A stretch of DNA of 64,000 nucleotides from Absidia repens (lineage: Eukaryota; Mucoromycota; Mucoromycetes; Mucorales; Cunninghamellaceae). Positions 23,738-36,185 of the stretch are shown piece by piece (position 1 is the first letter of the stretch; each line of letters starts with the position of its first letter). Where the stretch lies: positions 558,001 through 622,000 of the forward strand of contig MCGE01000010.1 of assembly GCA_002105175.1 (NCBI GenBank). The letters are read 5' to 3'. The translations under genes and the position numbers were made by a program. The notes beneath the pieces were generated by a model. That model searched no databases. It was not told the origin of the DNA and saw nothing but the letters and a program-made list of their open reading frames with translations.

Positions 23738-25909
23738 CTCCTTCACTGCCTATTTACTACATCCACCGTGCCCATTTTGAAAACCATTAAAGAAATTTCC
23801 TTAGTGTCTACTTTTAGAAGCCATATACGCTGTATTGTACAGTATAATACAGTGTGGGTAAGGCGTATGATATGAGGGGCTATGTAAAAGGAAAAAGGTA
23901 ACACACCATAAATATTTTATTGAAATGTAGATATAAGGTGTTACAACTAAACTATGTAGTCTTATAAGTACCATGGAAGCTATCTAAAAATGGAGCGTTT
24001 AGGTGTGTGTGTGGGTGAGTGTAGATTTTTTGGGGATGGCAGTATACATATTATTTAACGCAAGAGAATAAAGCATTTCTATAACAAGTGAAAACCTATT
24101 GTATAGTGCGGGGTGTAACTATGCTCTGCCGAATTGCTCCAGGCTGACAACAAGACATCAAGAGAAGAAACTAGCCATAATGCCGATGCGGAATGACGAC
24201 AATTAATTCTATGAGAAGAGAAACATTATGCCAATGATTCATATGGTGTTGATTGTGGTATCCATCAAACCTCATAAGACCAAAAAAAACAAAGCAAAAA
24301 ACAATTCAAATCCCGTCCACGTGAATTTTCTTTCTCCTTTGACTTATATTTTTCCTCTCTCTCTTCCTTTTCATTTCTTGTTTCCCTTTATTTTTTTCTT
24401 CATCATTATACTTCTTTAAATTTCTGCTGAACTTAGATTAGCGTCAGAACTAGTTTAGAAGCGTTTTCAGCTAAGAGATTACAAGATGCATGGGGAAACC
24501 CTTCCATTTTAGATCTAGGATCTGAAGGCATCATGAGTTGGCTTTTTGGTGCCTTCATTAGCTTAGTTTAGTCTTAGTTTGTCCATAGTTTGCATCTACC
24601 TATGAATAAAATATGCCACTTTTTATTTGCTTAAATGAGAAAATATCTTTTATTTGTCTCTCTCATGTCTTGTGCAAGAGATGTCTTTTTATACTACCGC
24701 CATCTCAGCTTGATTAGTGTTAATTGATGGTGTGTTTCAATGACAAACGTACATTTTGTTTGCGCATACTTTATACAGTACTAGCTCCCACTTTATACTA
24801 TTTCTTTTAAATTATTGCTGACCAATCTTCAAATCTCACATTAATTTCCCTCAATGATCCTTCAATAGATCCTTCCATTAATCCCTTGTTACAGTGTATC
24901 CCTCGTCTTTAGCTTTATTATCTATCAATATGCGTCAATAAAATATGTCTTTTTATTAACCATCATCTGATTCATCGGATAATGAACAAAGTTTGCTATT
25001 GTTGTTGTATTTTGTGTACTCTACTAAGCATTTAGTTCTGTTTCCCCCCCCCCATGATTATTGACTCCTCTAAAGACCTAGAATCGCATACTAAAGTGCA
25101 AAATGGTAATGTTCTAATTTCATGAAACACCGCACTGCAGCAACCGTCCCTGACACCTAGTGGATCAATCCATTGTTGGATTGCACCATACATCTCTTGT
25201 CCTAAAAGACTCTTCTAACATCCTCCTACCCATTTTCGCCAAATAAAGTTCTTAATATGTTTTTCACGCATTTATAAATAAAGACTATCTGTACATATGG
25301 TATATCGTAATTTTTTAGTTTTAGTTTTAGTTTTATTTCTATTCAATCTCAATAAAACAGTTCGACAACATTCCAACTACAGTTAAAAACTAAACCTAAA
25401 ACTATACTATATCTGATAACTAAAAATCATTGCACTAAAATAATATCTAAACTTGTTACCCAAGACCATGAATATCAGAGCTAACCATTTTCAAAACAGC
25501 CATTGTGGGTTTCTAGTTCCATCCAGATTCATGAATCCACAACAATAACACCATCATTGACAGTAGCAGGAATAGTAGAAGTGATGATCAGTGTCGCATC
25601 CAATCCATCCAAGATAAAGAATTCCAGGTATAATATCAAATCATGGCCGCCCTCCGCGATCAGCTGTATTATTCATTCCCACCATACGGAATACTAAATG
25701 CACCAATAGTCAACATGAAAAGAGAGTCAGCCATGGTTGAATTCATCACCTCAACCAGTTTTCACAATTCAACTTCCTACCTGTGACAATGTCAGCAACA
25801 AATTGCACGCGTCCATCGAGTCTCAGACGCAAGTTAAACATTGAAGGCAACATCGATAAAGGTATTTGTCATATCATCCATGTCGTAGTTGTCCATTTAA
25901 TACGGCCAT
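23301..25909. other. Intergenic spacer with repeat copy B
   Basis: No gene is supported. It comprises the 3' region of the glutaredoxin gene, a 30-base T tract near 23706-23735, repeat copy B (about 23830-25185), and 0.7 kb of AT-rich sequence leading to the 3' end of FANCL. Within that, 25316-25450 is built of short AGTTTT and CTAAAACTA-type units in opposite orientations. Confidence 0.55.
23830..25185 (+). repeat. Dispersed repeat family, copy B
   Basis: Left-edge hairpin CTGTATT (23830-23836) and AATACAG (23846-23852). The end motif AATATTTTATTGAAATGTAG lies near 23911-23930, with its inverted counterpart TGAATAAAATATGCC at about 24603-24617. The core TTCAAATCCCGTCCACGTGA is at about 24304-24323, and the block GATGCATGGGGAAACCCTT at 24485-24503. 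Another inverted-motif copy, CAATAAAATATGTCTTTTTA, is at about 24936-24955. The right arm still matches copy C at 25130-25180 (CACTGCAGCAAC...CTGACAC). No ORF. Confidence 0.8.
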
Positions 25910-27454
25910 TCATAGAATAGCCTTGATTGTGATTTTCTGTTGTTTTGCACATAAATAAACTGTTAGTTAGTGGGGAGGGGTCATTGTATTATACATAACC
26001 GTAAATAAAGCTTACATCATTGCAGTAAGGACAATTTCCAAATAATATGTTGAAGCTTTTTGTTGTCGAGGGATTCGATCGGAGCCACTATTGAAAGAAA
26101 AAAAGAAAGAAAGAAAAGAGAATCATTACATAAGAGACAAAAAAAAAAGGTGTATCAAATGGGATCCAAATTGTTACTTACCTCAAAAAGACAAGAAGGA
26201 TGGAAGCCCCGATTGCATTGTTGATTCGCACAAATAGTATCTGGCGTTTCTTGATTTCTTGCGCTCGTTTTACCATCAGAAGACATATCCAGTTTGTAAG
26301 CATAGCAAATAGCACAGGCCATGTCATCATCTTTGGAATCATCGATCGTCGCTCCATCGCCACCATCACCATCCACCAACATGTTCTTACGTACAATGGA
26401 AGGCAAAGGACCAACCAGATTGTCCAGTAAAGAGATTGTGGGTTGCCATTCCTTCGCATCAAGAAAACGCTGCCACGCCTGTTGAAAAGGGGTCACATTT
26501 TTTGCATTGCCAAAAAATCGGATCATAGGAGGTTGTTGTGTTGGGCGCATAGGATCATAAACTGTCAGTTGTAAAGAGCAGTGATTTCCAAGAGCAATAC
26601 GGCGCCAATTGTCAGATCGTAAAGGTTTGCTGGGGTCTAATATACGTGCATTTTTGTCGAGCTGATCCATGGTATCAAAAAAAGGCAGATATTGATTCAG
26701 AGTAAGAACGGCACTTTCCAACATTTTAGTGAGTGACTGACCAGAGCCCAGAGATGAAGTAGTGATAATCGATTCATTATTGTTGTCTGAAGTTGGTAAT
26801 TCGACTTTGATGGATGGTGATTGTAATGGATAATGGGGTGGGACATTGACTTGAATCCAATGCCAACGATCATCGGCGTCTGGGTATTTAAACACAAAAT
26901 CGTCCATCGTGTCGTTCATCGATTCCAGCTTGTCGTATCCGATATTGTTGAGTTCAGTCACCAGATGATTGTATCGTTCAAACGAAGGTTTTGTCCTCTC
27001 TTGAATAGTATCAAACGAACATACGTTTTCCTAGATAGCAATAAATAGTATAAAGAAAAACTCGATGAGATCCTTGTACTCGATTTTTTTTCCATATATG
27101 TATATAAATACATATATAAACGCTTACCAAAACGTCCTTTAGATCACTGAGGAAAATTCCAATATCTTGACATTGATTGAGACGAGCTTGAATACCAGCT
27201 TGTTGAGGTGCCAAGAGAGTCTGTAGTTCCTGATTCCCATATATACCAGCTGGAGTTCCAGTTAGAGGATTAGCCAAGTGAATTTCCAAGTAGTGTTCAG
27301 TTTGCTATTTTGATAAAAACGAAGAGGCTCGTTAGATAATAATAAAAGTACAAACGCCAGTATAGCTTACGTGTATTTGTATAAAACCACGATAGACTAT
27401 CCCTCTTTCATCGGCCGGAGCAAATAAAGGAAAATTGTGAAGATAAGAGGTCAT
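25910..27454 (-). CDS. FANCL: FANCL-type RING E3 ubiquitin ligase
   Basis: 402 aa, close to animal FANCL. Exons: 27454-27371, 27304-27128, 27030-26182, 26087-26016, 25936-25910. FANCL is the catalytic E3 of the Fanconi anaemia core complex; with UBE2T it monoubiquitinates FANCD2/FANCI at DNA interstrand crosslinks. The N-terminal ELF-like domain begins FPLFAPADERGIVYRGFI. The central double-RWD region contains WHWIQVNVPPHYPLQSPSI and a second RWD-like half. The C-terminal RING/PHD-like finger reads CAICYAY, then CANQQC, FHPSCLFEWLR and NILFGNCPYCND, completed by splicing across two short exons. The final exon (27 nt) encodes KITIKAIL and the stop. It is divergent from a SANT/Myb gene starting 180 bp away. 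Confidence 0.93.
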
Positions 27455-27633
27455 AAAGAAGAGGAGCGAAAAACGGAGCAGCCTCCAATTTTTGTTTTCT
27501 AATCTCCGAAAGACGCGCTGGCTATTTTTTCTGCTTCAAAAAAAAACACAGCGACGTGATTTTTTTTTCTTTTCTTCTTCGTACACTTCCTCTATTTATT
27601 GATTCCTACAAACATTTATTTTTGCACCAAAAT
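27455..27633. promoter_or_regulatory. Shared divergent promoter of FANCL and SANT/Myb genes
   Basis: A 179-bp interval with a CCAAT box at 27485-27489 and an ACGCG core (MluI-cell-cycle-box-like) at 27513-27517, followed by a pyrimidine-rich tract before the right-hand ATG. The regulatory reading is inference. Confidence 0.5.
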
Positions 27634-28656
27634 ATGTCTTCCCCTTCCTCCCCATCTCCTATAAAACCACGCAGTATGCTTACAGGCTCGCGTAATGTCG
27701 TTCGCTCGAACGATTCTGCTAGTTTATGGAATTGTACCTTGTCGCCTGGGTGGAATGAAGAACAATCAGAAACTTTGCGTCATGCTGTCATGAAATACGG
27801 TATCGGAAATTGGGCCAAGATCATTGACAGTGGATATCTTCCTGGAAAGACAAATGCACAAATGAATCTCCAGTTACAACGTCTTCTTGGTCAACAAAGT
27901 ACTGCTGGTAAGGTTTGAAATAAAGAACTGCAGAATTGTATAGACCACTGAAAGCTTCTTTACTAACAAGCACCGACTGTTAATTTGTACTATCACTGTA
28001 GAATTTGCTGGTTTACATATTGACCCCAAGGTCATTGGCGAACAGAACTCCAGGATTCAAGGACCAGAGATCAGACGTAAAAACAACACCATTGTCAACA
28101 CTGGGGACAAGTTATCTAGAGAGGCATTACGGGAACGTATATTGAGAAACAAGGAAAAGTAAGTTTTAAAAAAAGGATGGTTCGAAATAATGAATGCCAA
28201 AGCAAAGATGTTTTGATAACTTACTCTTACACCATTTGACTTGTTTCAGGTACGAGCTTCCTGAAAGTGTGTGGCAAGCTATTGAACTCGAGCATGTGAC
28301 GGATGTAAGTATATTCCTTCCACTTCCCCCCTCGAAAAAAACAAGCCATTTACCAAAAAAAATATGATGATATAGGAGGATGCTTTATTGGAGGAGAAGA
28401 AGAAAACCCTCAGAGAAATGAAGTCGCAACTCAAGGTTGTCCAAAGACAAATTAAAAATTTGGAATTTATGCATCCTCTTCACGCAGCGAAACTCAAGGT
28501 AAGGAAGGATCAGTCGAAAAAAATGTCTAATAAAGGGAATGGATGGCAAATAAATTATGATCGTGCTCACTTATCTTTATATTATATTTAGTTTGAATTG
28601 GAAAAATTAGCCCCATCATCCTCGACATCATCATCGTCGTCATCACCGTCGCCATC

Positions 28657-28687
<31 letters not shown>

Positions 28688-28849
28688 AAACCATCGGTAT
28701 CGGGAACTGAAGAAGAAATGCGGGAAGCAGTCGATGAGGAACGTGGATCGGATGAAGAAATAGACGAATTGGTAGAAGAAACCGACGAAGAAGAGACATC
28801 GGTATCACCAAAAGTAGGAACTCGAACAAAAAAAGTGCGAACGAATTAG
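27634..28849 (+). CDS. SANT/Myb-domain protein
   Basis: 288 aa from exons 27634-27907, 28002-28158, 28250-28304, 28376-28498, 28592-28849. One SANT/Myb repeat lies at about residues 35-85, with spaced tryptophans in PGWNEEQSETLRHAVMKYG and IGNWAKIIDSGYLPGKT. A conserved extension follows (QLQRLLGQQSTAEFAGLHID, GPEIRRKN, INTG-like INTGDKLSREALRERI). I recognise this arrangement as a single-Myb family spread over fungi, protists and animals without an agreed function. A coiled-coil segment (LEEKKKTLREMKSQLKVVQR) and a Ser-rich, then Glu/Asp-rich C-terminus complete it. Probably nuclear; DNA or histone-tail binding is inferred only from the SANT fold. Confidence 0.85.
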
Positions 28850-28987
28850 TTAGTAAAGTAGACTGATTTACTGCTACAATATAGTGTGCTTCGTATTTTT
28901 TACAATATAGTTTAGTCACTTGCTTGATATTATCGTCATTTGAAATAAAATTGCATACATTCTTTTTCCTTTGTTTTGTTTTTTTTG

Positions 28988-29021
<34 letters not shown>

Positions 29022-29417
29022 ATTGTCCAACTGTTTTATCATACCATTATTGTTATCCATATAATGCGATTTTGTGTTTCATTCCAGGGAACTTCGGTGA
29101 TCGGTATTGTTTATATCCCCTCTCCTTTTTTATTTTTTAGGCAATTTGGCTTGTAGTACCAAATCAACAACATATGCTGCTGCTTGGCCACATCATGTGA
29201 AGGGTTTTATCAAAGCTGAGCCATTTTCTTTTACCTTTTGCATGAAAATTTAAACACAGCGGAAATAGAAAACAGGCACCTACTTCCCTACTCTTCTTCT
29301 TGTTCTTCTTCTTCTTCTTCTTCTTCTTCTTCTTCTTCTTCTCATTCTTCTTCTTCATGACTTTTTACCTTTTTATTTTTTTTTGAATTTACGCTTTAAA
29401 TATATAATACATTTAAT
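28850..29417. other. Spacer with poly-T and (TTC)n microsatellite
   Basis: A T tract of about 32 bases lies near 28989-29020, and a (TTC)n microsatellite near 29292-29358, upstream of the Rho GTPase start codon. ORFs across these tracts are low-complexity artefacts. Confidence 0.6.
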
Positions 29418-30370
29418 ATGTTTTGTGTTGACTCCGGCAGTAAGAGTCTTCCGAACCCTATCAAACGAAAACTAGTCATCGTTGGTGATGGCGGTGTGGG
29501 GTAAGAAAAAAAAATCGGACTACTTCTCTTATAATAACCAATTATCTTCCTTTATAGTAAAACTTGCCTTCTGCATTGCTATGCCAAAGACGATTTTGCG
29601 GGTGTAAGTATAGATATAAAAGATTGAACATATATCTGTGTGGGTATATACCTCCTTTCCCGCCAAAACCTAAACTCACCGTCACTCGCTCCTCCCCCCC
29701 TTTTTTTTGCATTATCTTCTTTTTTTATGACAATTTCTATAGACTCATGAACACATTCCAACAATATTTGATTGTTACGTCAAGGATATGAAATGTAACA
29801 ACAAGCATGTGGCATTAACACTTTGGGATACCGCTGGGCAAGAAGTCTACGATCGATTGCGAACTTTATCTTACCCTGACTCGGATGTAGTTCTAATAGC
29901 ATTTTCGGTTGACGCTCCAGAGTCATTAGAAAATATCATTGAACTGGTAAGAAAAAAAAAAAAAAAAGAAGGACTATAGTTCCAGTATAAAGATTGAATA
30001 ATTCTTCAATTTTTTTGCACATATATAGTGGATGCCTGAAGTTAGCAAGTATTGTCGAGGTTTACCATTTTTGCTGATTGGTTGCAAATCCGATTTACGC
30101 ACAGACGAAAAGGTGTTGGAACAATTAGCCGAGAGCAACCAAAAACCAGTGACTTACAAAGAGGTAATATTATAAATGTTACAGACAAAGTAAAACGCCC
30201 GCTCATTTCTTTTTTTATGATAGGGTTTTGAAATGGCATCAAAAATTGGTGCTCTCACCTACTTAGAAACGTCAGCCAAGACGGGTCATGGTGTAGAAGC
30301 TGTCTTTTTATCCGCGGTTCAAGCTACTTTTCCTACTTTCCACAGAAGGCACAAATGTATCATTCTTTAG
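29418..30370 (+). CDS. Rho-family small GTPase
   Basis: 204 aa from exons 29418-29500, 29558-29603, 29743-29946, 30029-30163, 30224-30370. The P-loop GDGGVGKT is split by intron 1. The switch I/effector region is HIPTIFDCY, switch II is [14 protein letters not shown], the NKxD-position motif is GCKSDLR, and the G5 motif is ETSAK. The Rho insert region (around [21 protein letters not shown]) distinguishes it from Ras. It ends in CIIL, a CaaX box expected to be geranylgeranylated, after a basic RRHK. It probably controls polarised growth, actin or cell-wall synthesis; the exact branch (Rho2/3/4 or Cdc42-like) is not assigned. Confidence 0.92.
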
Positions 30371-30948
30371 ATATAGTACTCCCCAGCGTCCTTTATATCA
30401 TTATATCATTTATCCCTTCAGTATTTACCCCGTATAACAGATATATACGCTTTACTGTATTCCTCATTCTTCTCATACACCATCACTTGACACACAACAT
30501 TCTATATGTACATATAGGCTTTCCTCCTTTTTCCCAATACACTCGTAGTATCATATATATAAATATATATTCCAATAAAATTCAAAACTCACATATCCAA
30601 ACCAAACCAAACCAATTTTTTTATGCCCCTCTCCTTGACATAAAATATCCTACGTACAGAATCCCCTCCCCTTTTTTTCCCAATACACTTGTGTAGTACC
30701 ATATCATATTTTTTTTCTCGATAAAAATTTTAAGCTCATATATCCAACCCAACCCAACCCAAATCAAATCAAATCAATCAAACATATTATATAAAGAATA
30801 TTTTTATTGTGTTTCAACCGTTGTAGTAATATAAATGTGAGGCTTTCATTGCAATTGACCTAAACTAATAATAAAACTATGTATATAACTAAACTAAACC
30901 AGGTGACAAAAAGAGACATACTATGCCAAGTCTCCAAACCCATTCAAA
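30371..30948. other. Convergent spacer with a tandem duplication
   Basis: This lies between the 3' ends of the Rho (+) and UFD2 (-) genes. Two diverged units of about 100 bp (near 30530-30620 and 30680-30770) both begin with TTTTTCCCAATACACT and end with CATATCCAA followed by a CCAAA/CCCAA pentanucleotide run. No gene. Confidence 0.6.
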
Positions 30949-33900
30949 TTAGACACTGGTATCCATATTGGTCGTCTTGCTGTGTTTTTGTTGTGTTTTC
31001 CATGCCAAGATCTTTTCCCGTAGTTCCGTCGCTAAAATCAAACAAAATAAAAAGGTCAGACGTTCATTTCCCATCACTTTCGAAGCTTATAATATATATA
31101 TATATATATGTATACCTGGTTGTACCATATCCATTTGCAAAGGTGCACGGTTGAAGGGGTCGCGATTGTCACTCAAAAGATGGGCTCTAATGGTGCTTCT
31201 ATCCACAATGTTGCCAGAGGTAGGTAGTAATACAGGATCCTCCATCAATGAAAAGAAGATAGGATCTAAGAAAACATTCGATAAGAGGTTTGTGTGTTTA
31301 ATAATCTTTCTTGATCCTTTCCTGGGGGGGGTTCATTTACCTAAAAATTCATCAGGCGCTTCACCCAATTCTTCTTCTTCTTCAGCGCCGCTTTGCACCG
31401 CCTTTTCAATTTGAGTCACAAAGTGTTCCAATGCCGCAATTTCATCAGTTGATTTGATTCGATACTTGAGTAAGATGGAAGCCGCCTTAGAGAAGTACTC
31501 CTTTCGGTACGATCGTTCATCCCTGGCCACTGCTTGCACAAACGTTGGTGTCTTGAGGTTCAGGTAGATATCAATGAATTCGGAGAGTAGCTGTCGAGGT
31601 TGGAAATGATATTTTTGAGGATTTTTGACTTTGAGTTCTGTGCATTTGGGGCCCACCAATTGAGAGAGATTGTAATCCAACATAGCCGCCAGACGATCAA
31701 CAATTTCATTTACCATAAAGGGCTCCACGACTTCCGCCGACATGTATCGGAGCATATGGATTGTTTCGTTGCCAAGAGCTACATATGATTGTGCTTGTCG
31801 TTCTAATGATTGTAGGTTGCCTTCACGCTCTTGTCGAATTTCCTAAAATCATAGTAATTTAGTTTGAGGTAAATATAATATGAGCAACCACTAAGTAGAG
31901 GCAAAAAGCGTGTCTTTTTTTTTTTTTTTTTTTTGACTTACAGGAGCTTGAGCTTGCCAAGATGTTGGATCCTCCATTTCAGATTGGGTTTGATGAATTT
32001 CAGTCAATTTGCTAAGACTTTCATCCATAAGGTAGGTGATATCACTCATGAGCATGTTGATGAATCTGGTAAATAATTCTTGGTCCCTAGAAAAACAAAG
32101 TCAGTAAATAAAAAAATATTATAGATACCGATCAAAATTATATCCCTTACTGGCTTGCTTCCCGTAGTTGCTGTCTATGCATAGGGTGGCTCCAGATCCT
32201 CTTCATAACGTGACTGATATTGTATCGAATGTTGAATTTGTCGTAAAATTGAGAACTTGCACCGGTTTGTTCCACGTCTATAAAAATAATTCAATTTAGT
32301 AAATATGTGTTTGCTGGTCATTCCACGTTTTGATCTCCCTAAAGGAGCTAGGAAGAGGGTACACTTACCAACATAGAACGCCATTAAAGAAGGCACAAGA
32401 TGTGTCAATGCAAGTGGGTTTGAGTTCAGCATACTTTCTAGTTCACCCGGGATTCCATTACCCAATGGATGAGTAAAGAAGAAGAGAATCTAAAAAGAAA
32501 GAGATAATTAATCAGCACATATCCACAATACCGGTTTGTTTGTTTTTCCTTAGACGCTTACCTCCACAAACTTGGCTTTCAAATAAGGATTTTTGATATA
32601 TTTCATGTTGCGCAAGAAAGTGATGATGAATGTTACTAACTCTTCTTGTGGATGACGTTTGATAACCTGTGTTTCGTAGCCATATCTAAAGCAGAAATAT
32701 AAGTACTAATGTCAGTAATCATGGGATTTCAACAGGCAGGTAAATTCAATATATATATTTATATATATAGTTACCACTTACTTGCCAAGGAAGATAAAAT
32801 ACTCCACGATGTCTTCAATAATCCATTCAGGTAGCATAGAGAAGTTTTCAGGAATATCGTTGGGCAGCGGTAGCAGAACCGTATCCCAAGGATGGCGGTG
32901 CTTCTGGTCAACCATACGGACGAGCCATGCCATCACCAGATTGTAATACTGCATGATTTGACCAAGGAATTCTGGGTCCAATAGCATTGTTTCATAAGCC
33001 AATTTCTGTTGTGTCATCTTTTCAAAGTTTTTCTATGTCACCAAGCAAAGCCCCTCCTGTTAATGATACTGATTGTTTGAGCTGTAGTGGTAATTTTTTT
33101 CATACCTTGAGTTGCTTAGCCACATAGTCTTGAATCATTCCTTGGGGAGACTAAAAAAACGAAAAAAAGAGTGCTTTAGTATTCTCTGTTTAGCGGAAGC
33201 AATATTGTATATATTGATTTCACATACATTTGCTGCTTGTGCTGCATCTTCCTGAGCCTTGCTGCATTGTTTCTTGAGTTCACCATATTCCCGGATAAAG
33301 TGATTAAAATTGACAAACGACCGGATGGGACCACAGTGCAAGAACGTCAACGTCAAGTAGAAGACTTCAGTGATAAAATTGTGACCTACAAAATAAAACA
33401 AAGCTCAGTTAGGCCACTGTAATACTTTTCATCATCCACCTCTTTTTTTCTCTTGCTTACTATTCGTAGGTTGCACAGCATCGTAGTAAGCATCTGACTG
33501 TACTTCATCGGCATTGATCTTGGTATCCTTTCTTGTATTGATTCGGTCGGATGTTCTAAAGTAAGTGGTGTCAATTTTGTCAATCTAGAAAAGGGAAGAC
33601 GCATAGAGGATCATTAGACAAAAAGGATAACAATGTCTGCTCCAATTCAAACTAACCTTCGAGGCGCGTATGTCTAAGAACGGTTCACAAAAGCTTAACA
33701 AAGTGGCGCAGACGTTACGCATAAACCCACCAGAAGCTACAGTACGAGGATCTACTTGCATTTGAGCACGTTTTTCATTGAGCTTGAGGATGTGACCGAA
33801 ATAAGCGAGCAGATGTTCCCTTGGGTTGGCGCCCGAGCGGACGATACTATTGCAGATGGTGAATAATGAGCGCTAGAGTAAAACATAATATGAGATAAGA

Positions 33901-35929
33901 GTGTTTCTATTTTTCATATTTGATAAAATTTACCCCTCCCTCCCTTTTTTTTTCTAACTTACATCCAGATTTCGAATACTTCCACGTAATCCATTCATGG
34001 CAGAATACAGGTCCGCCTGGTTTCGGTCCTCAGGATATTGGAAGTACTTTTCACCTACATCAGGCTATATTCATGAATGAAGAAACTATTTAGCAACACA
34101 TAGATAGGAAGGTGACATCACACGTCAGACACTTACCGCACTATCGGGATAGGCAGATAAGGCAAAATAGGGACCAAGGAGGGAAATTTGCTCAATGTTG
34201 GAGGCAGTGGCGTTAGAGGGATCAAAATCGGGAAATGTTGGAAGCTAAATCGTTGATAAGTAAAATGGCACTTCAAAAATCACCCTATTGTATTCCTGTA
34301 CTTACCAGAGCGGCCGCATTTTTGATTTCACAAAGTCGTAGAAGGCTCTTTATAAAACAATTTCTCATAAATTAGTGTTGATCAGTTGATAGCATCACCA
34401 TCGTATATTACCTGTAAATGAGGAGCAAATTCACCAATAATACTATATTGTCTAACTTGAGCAGAGATAATAGCCAAAGCTGGGCTTAGTATCTATTAAA
34501 AAACTACTTAGCTAAATAGCGATCATAATGTTGTAATGGCAATAGTATTTACTTACCATATCAATCCCATCATCTTCGAACCTAGAAAGTAATTCAGAGA
34601 TATATCCAGAGGGCAGACCATCAGCGGAATCCGGATCAGCCAATAGCGCAGGGACAAGTTGAGTAGGACCGAGTTCCATATTTCTAAAAAGGGAAGAATG
34701 AGGAGAAATGCGATCATATGAATAAATATCTACCTTTTAACTGTACAAGCTTTGACACAACTTACGAGTGGATTTGAGGGAACATGTCAGGCATTTGAAT
34801 GACAAGACCGGAATAAGAGACAAGTAAACTTTTGACAATATCCAATGCATTGATTCGTTCGTCCAAAATTGACTTTTCCAGATTCTAGTTTTCCACAAAA
34901 AAAAAAAAAAAAATTAGCTCTCAAAAACCAAAATAGCAGGATCTGTGTCTGCGGGGGTGTATGTTACCTTGCTTCGAATCAGAGTGTTGCGTTTGATGTC
35001 TTGAGCTTGTTTCCAGCAATTCAGCAAATAGTTGAAATGAAGAATATTCAAGGTGGATTTTACGTCAGCTGGTAGCTCGTGAGGTGGTTCATGGGGATCC
35101 AGAGAGAGTCGAGCAACCAAAATACGATCCAATAGAGTTTTGCTCAGTAGAAAAGGTTTTGGTTCTTAAATAAACGGAAATGACAATGAGTTTCTTGTAT
35201 CGGGTGTGCAAACTGCAATGATTTCGTTTGTTTGTTTGTTTGTTTTTTTTGACTTACCGTTTTCCTCTTCCAATTCTTGGACTAGACTGTCAAGGTATAC
35301 ACACACACCACGTTTATAAATTGTATGCGGCTAAAAAAAATGTATATCTATTAGTATTGTCAAGTATTACGAGTGGCCAATACATATAGATATACTACTT
35401 ACATCCAAAGTCACCTGTAAAATTCGCGAGTAAACATCGTTTTGCCATTCCTCAAACGACTTTGTTGGTGCTTGCGTGGTTGGTGTGGAGTTACGTGTCG
35501 TTGATAGCGTTGGGGATGTCGCCGGATTTGCTGAATTCGTTGAAGAACTGGAAGGTCCCGTTGCCGATTTGAATTTTGGTTTCACCGCAGGTGTCTAGTT
35601 GAAAATAAATAAGATCGTCAGTTTTAATACTTTATATCTGGAAGCCTGTAAAGATATACTTGACGTACAGGCATGGAATCACCAAGAACAGGTAGTGGTG
35701 TGAGTTTTTTTGACTGTTGTTGCTGTTGCTGTTGCTGTTGTATTTGGTGTTCCTGTTCATTTTGCTGTTGTTTCTTTTGTTCTAGAGCTTGTTGTTCCAG
35801 TTTGGCGGCGCGTTTTAAGCGAATCTAAGTAAAAGAGAAAGATAAATGAAGGTTAGCTCCATTGACATACGTAATAACTGAAGGCGATAAGTTTTATACC
35901 TTTTCGGCCTCAGATGGTTCACCTGACAT
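30949..35929 (-). CDS. UFD2: Ubiquitin conjugation factor E4 (UFD2, U-box ligase)
   Basis: Chain-elongation ubiquitin ligase acting with Cdc48 on ubiquitin-fusion-degradation and ER-associated substrates. The gene spans about 5 kb with some twenty small introns. The start is [15 protein letters not shown] at 35929. The N-terminus has a polyglutamine/KR segment (about 35700-35820) and a Ser/Thr/Pro-rich linker. The long alpha-helical UFD2 core follows, with recognisable stretches such as the [17 protein letters not shown] region at 31655-31600 and [13 protein letters not shown]. The C-terminal U-box (31265-31135) reads [19 protein letters not shown], then [11 protein letters not shown] and DPFNRAPL, with the last exon finishing at the TAA at 30949-30951. 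It is head to head with dephospho-CoA kinase. Confidence 0.93.
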
Positions 35930-36185
35930 TGTAGACTTGATATAATCGCTAATACGGAGTGCTATATAGTTGTCTTTGATAAAGCAAGGTAAGAATAAAT
36001 TGAATACAAAAAAAAACAAAAAACAAAGAAGAGATAGATTAGTGGAAAAAAAAAATTGGGGAATCTTGGGTGCCCTTTTTTGCCATTCTATTTTTGCAAC
36101 TCCGTCTTTGTCCATTTTCCCCTACATCTCGGTTTTTATTGAATTTTTTATCTTCTTCCTTTCACTTACTCCTTTCATATAGCTC
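35930..36185. promoter_or_regulatory. Shared divergent promoter of UFD2 and dephospho-CoA kinase
   Basis: A 256-bp interval between start codons, A-rich on the left and pyrimidine-rich before the right-hand ATG. No clear TATA or CCAAT element is seen. Confidence 0.45.

Noticed and set aside
29164..29358. Lysine-rich minus-strand ORF
   Set aside because: It reads through a (TTC)n microsatellite; the lysine run is the repeat and nothing else in it looks coding.
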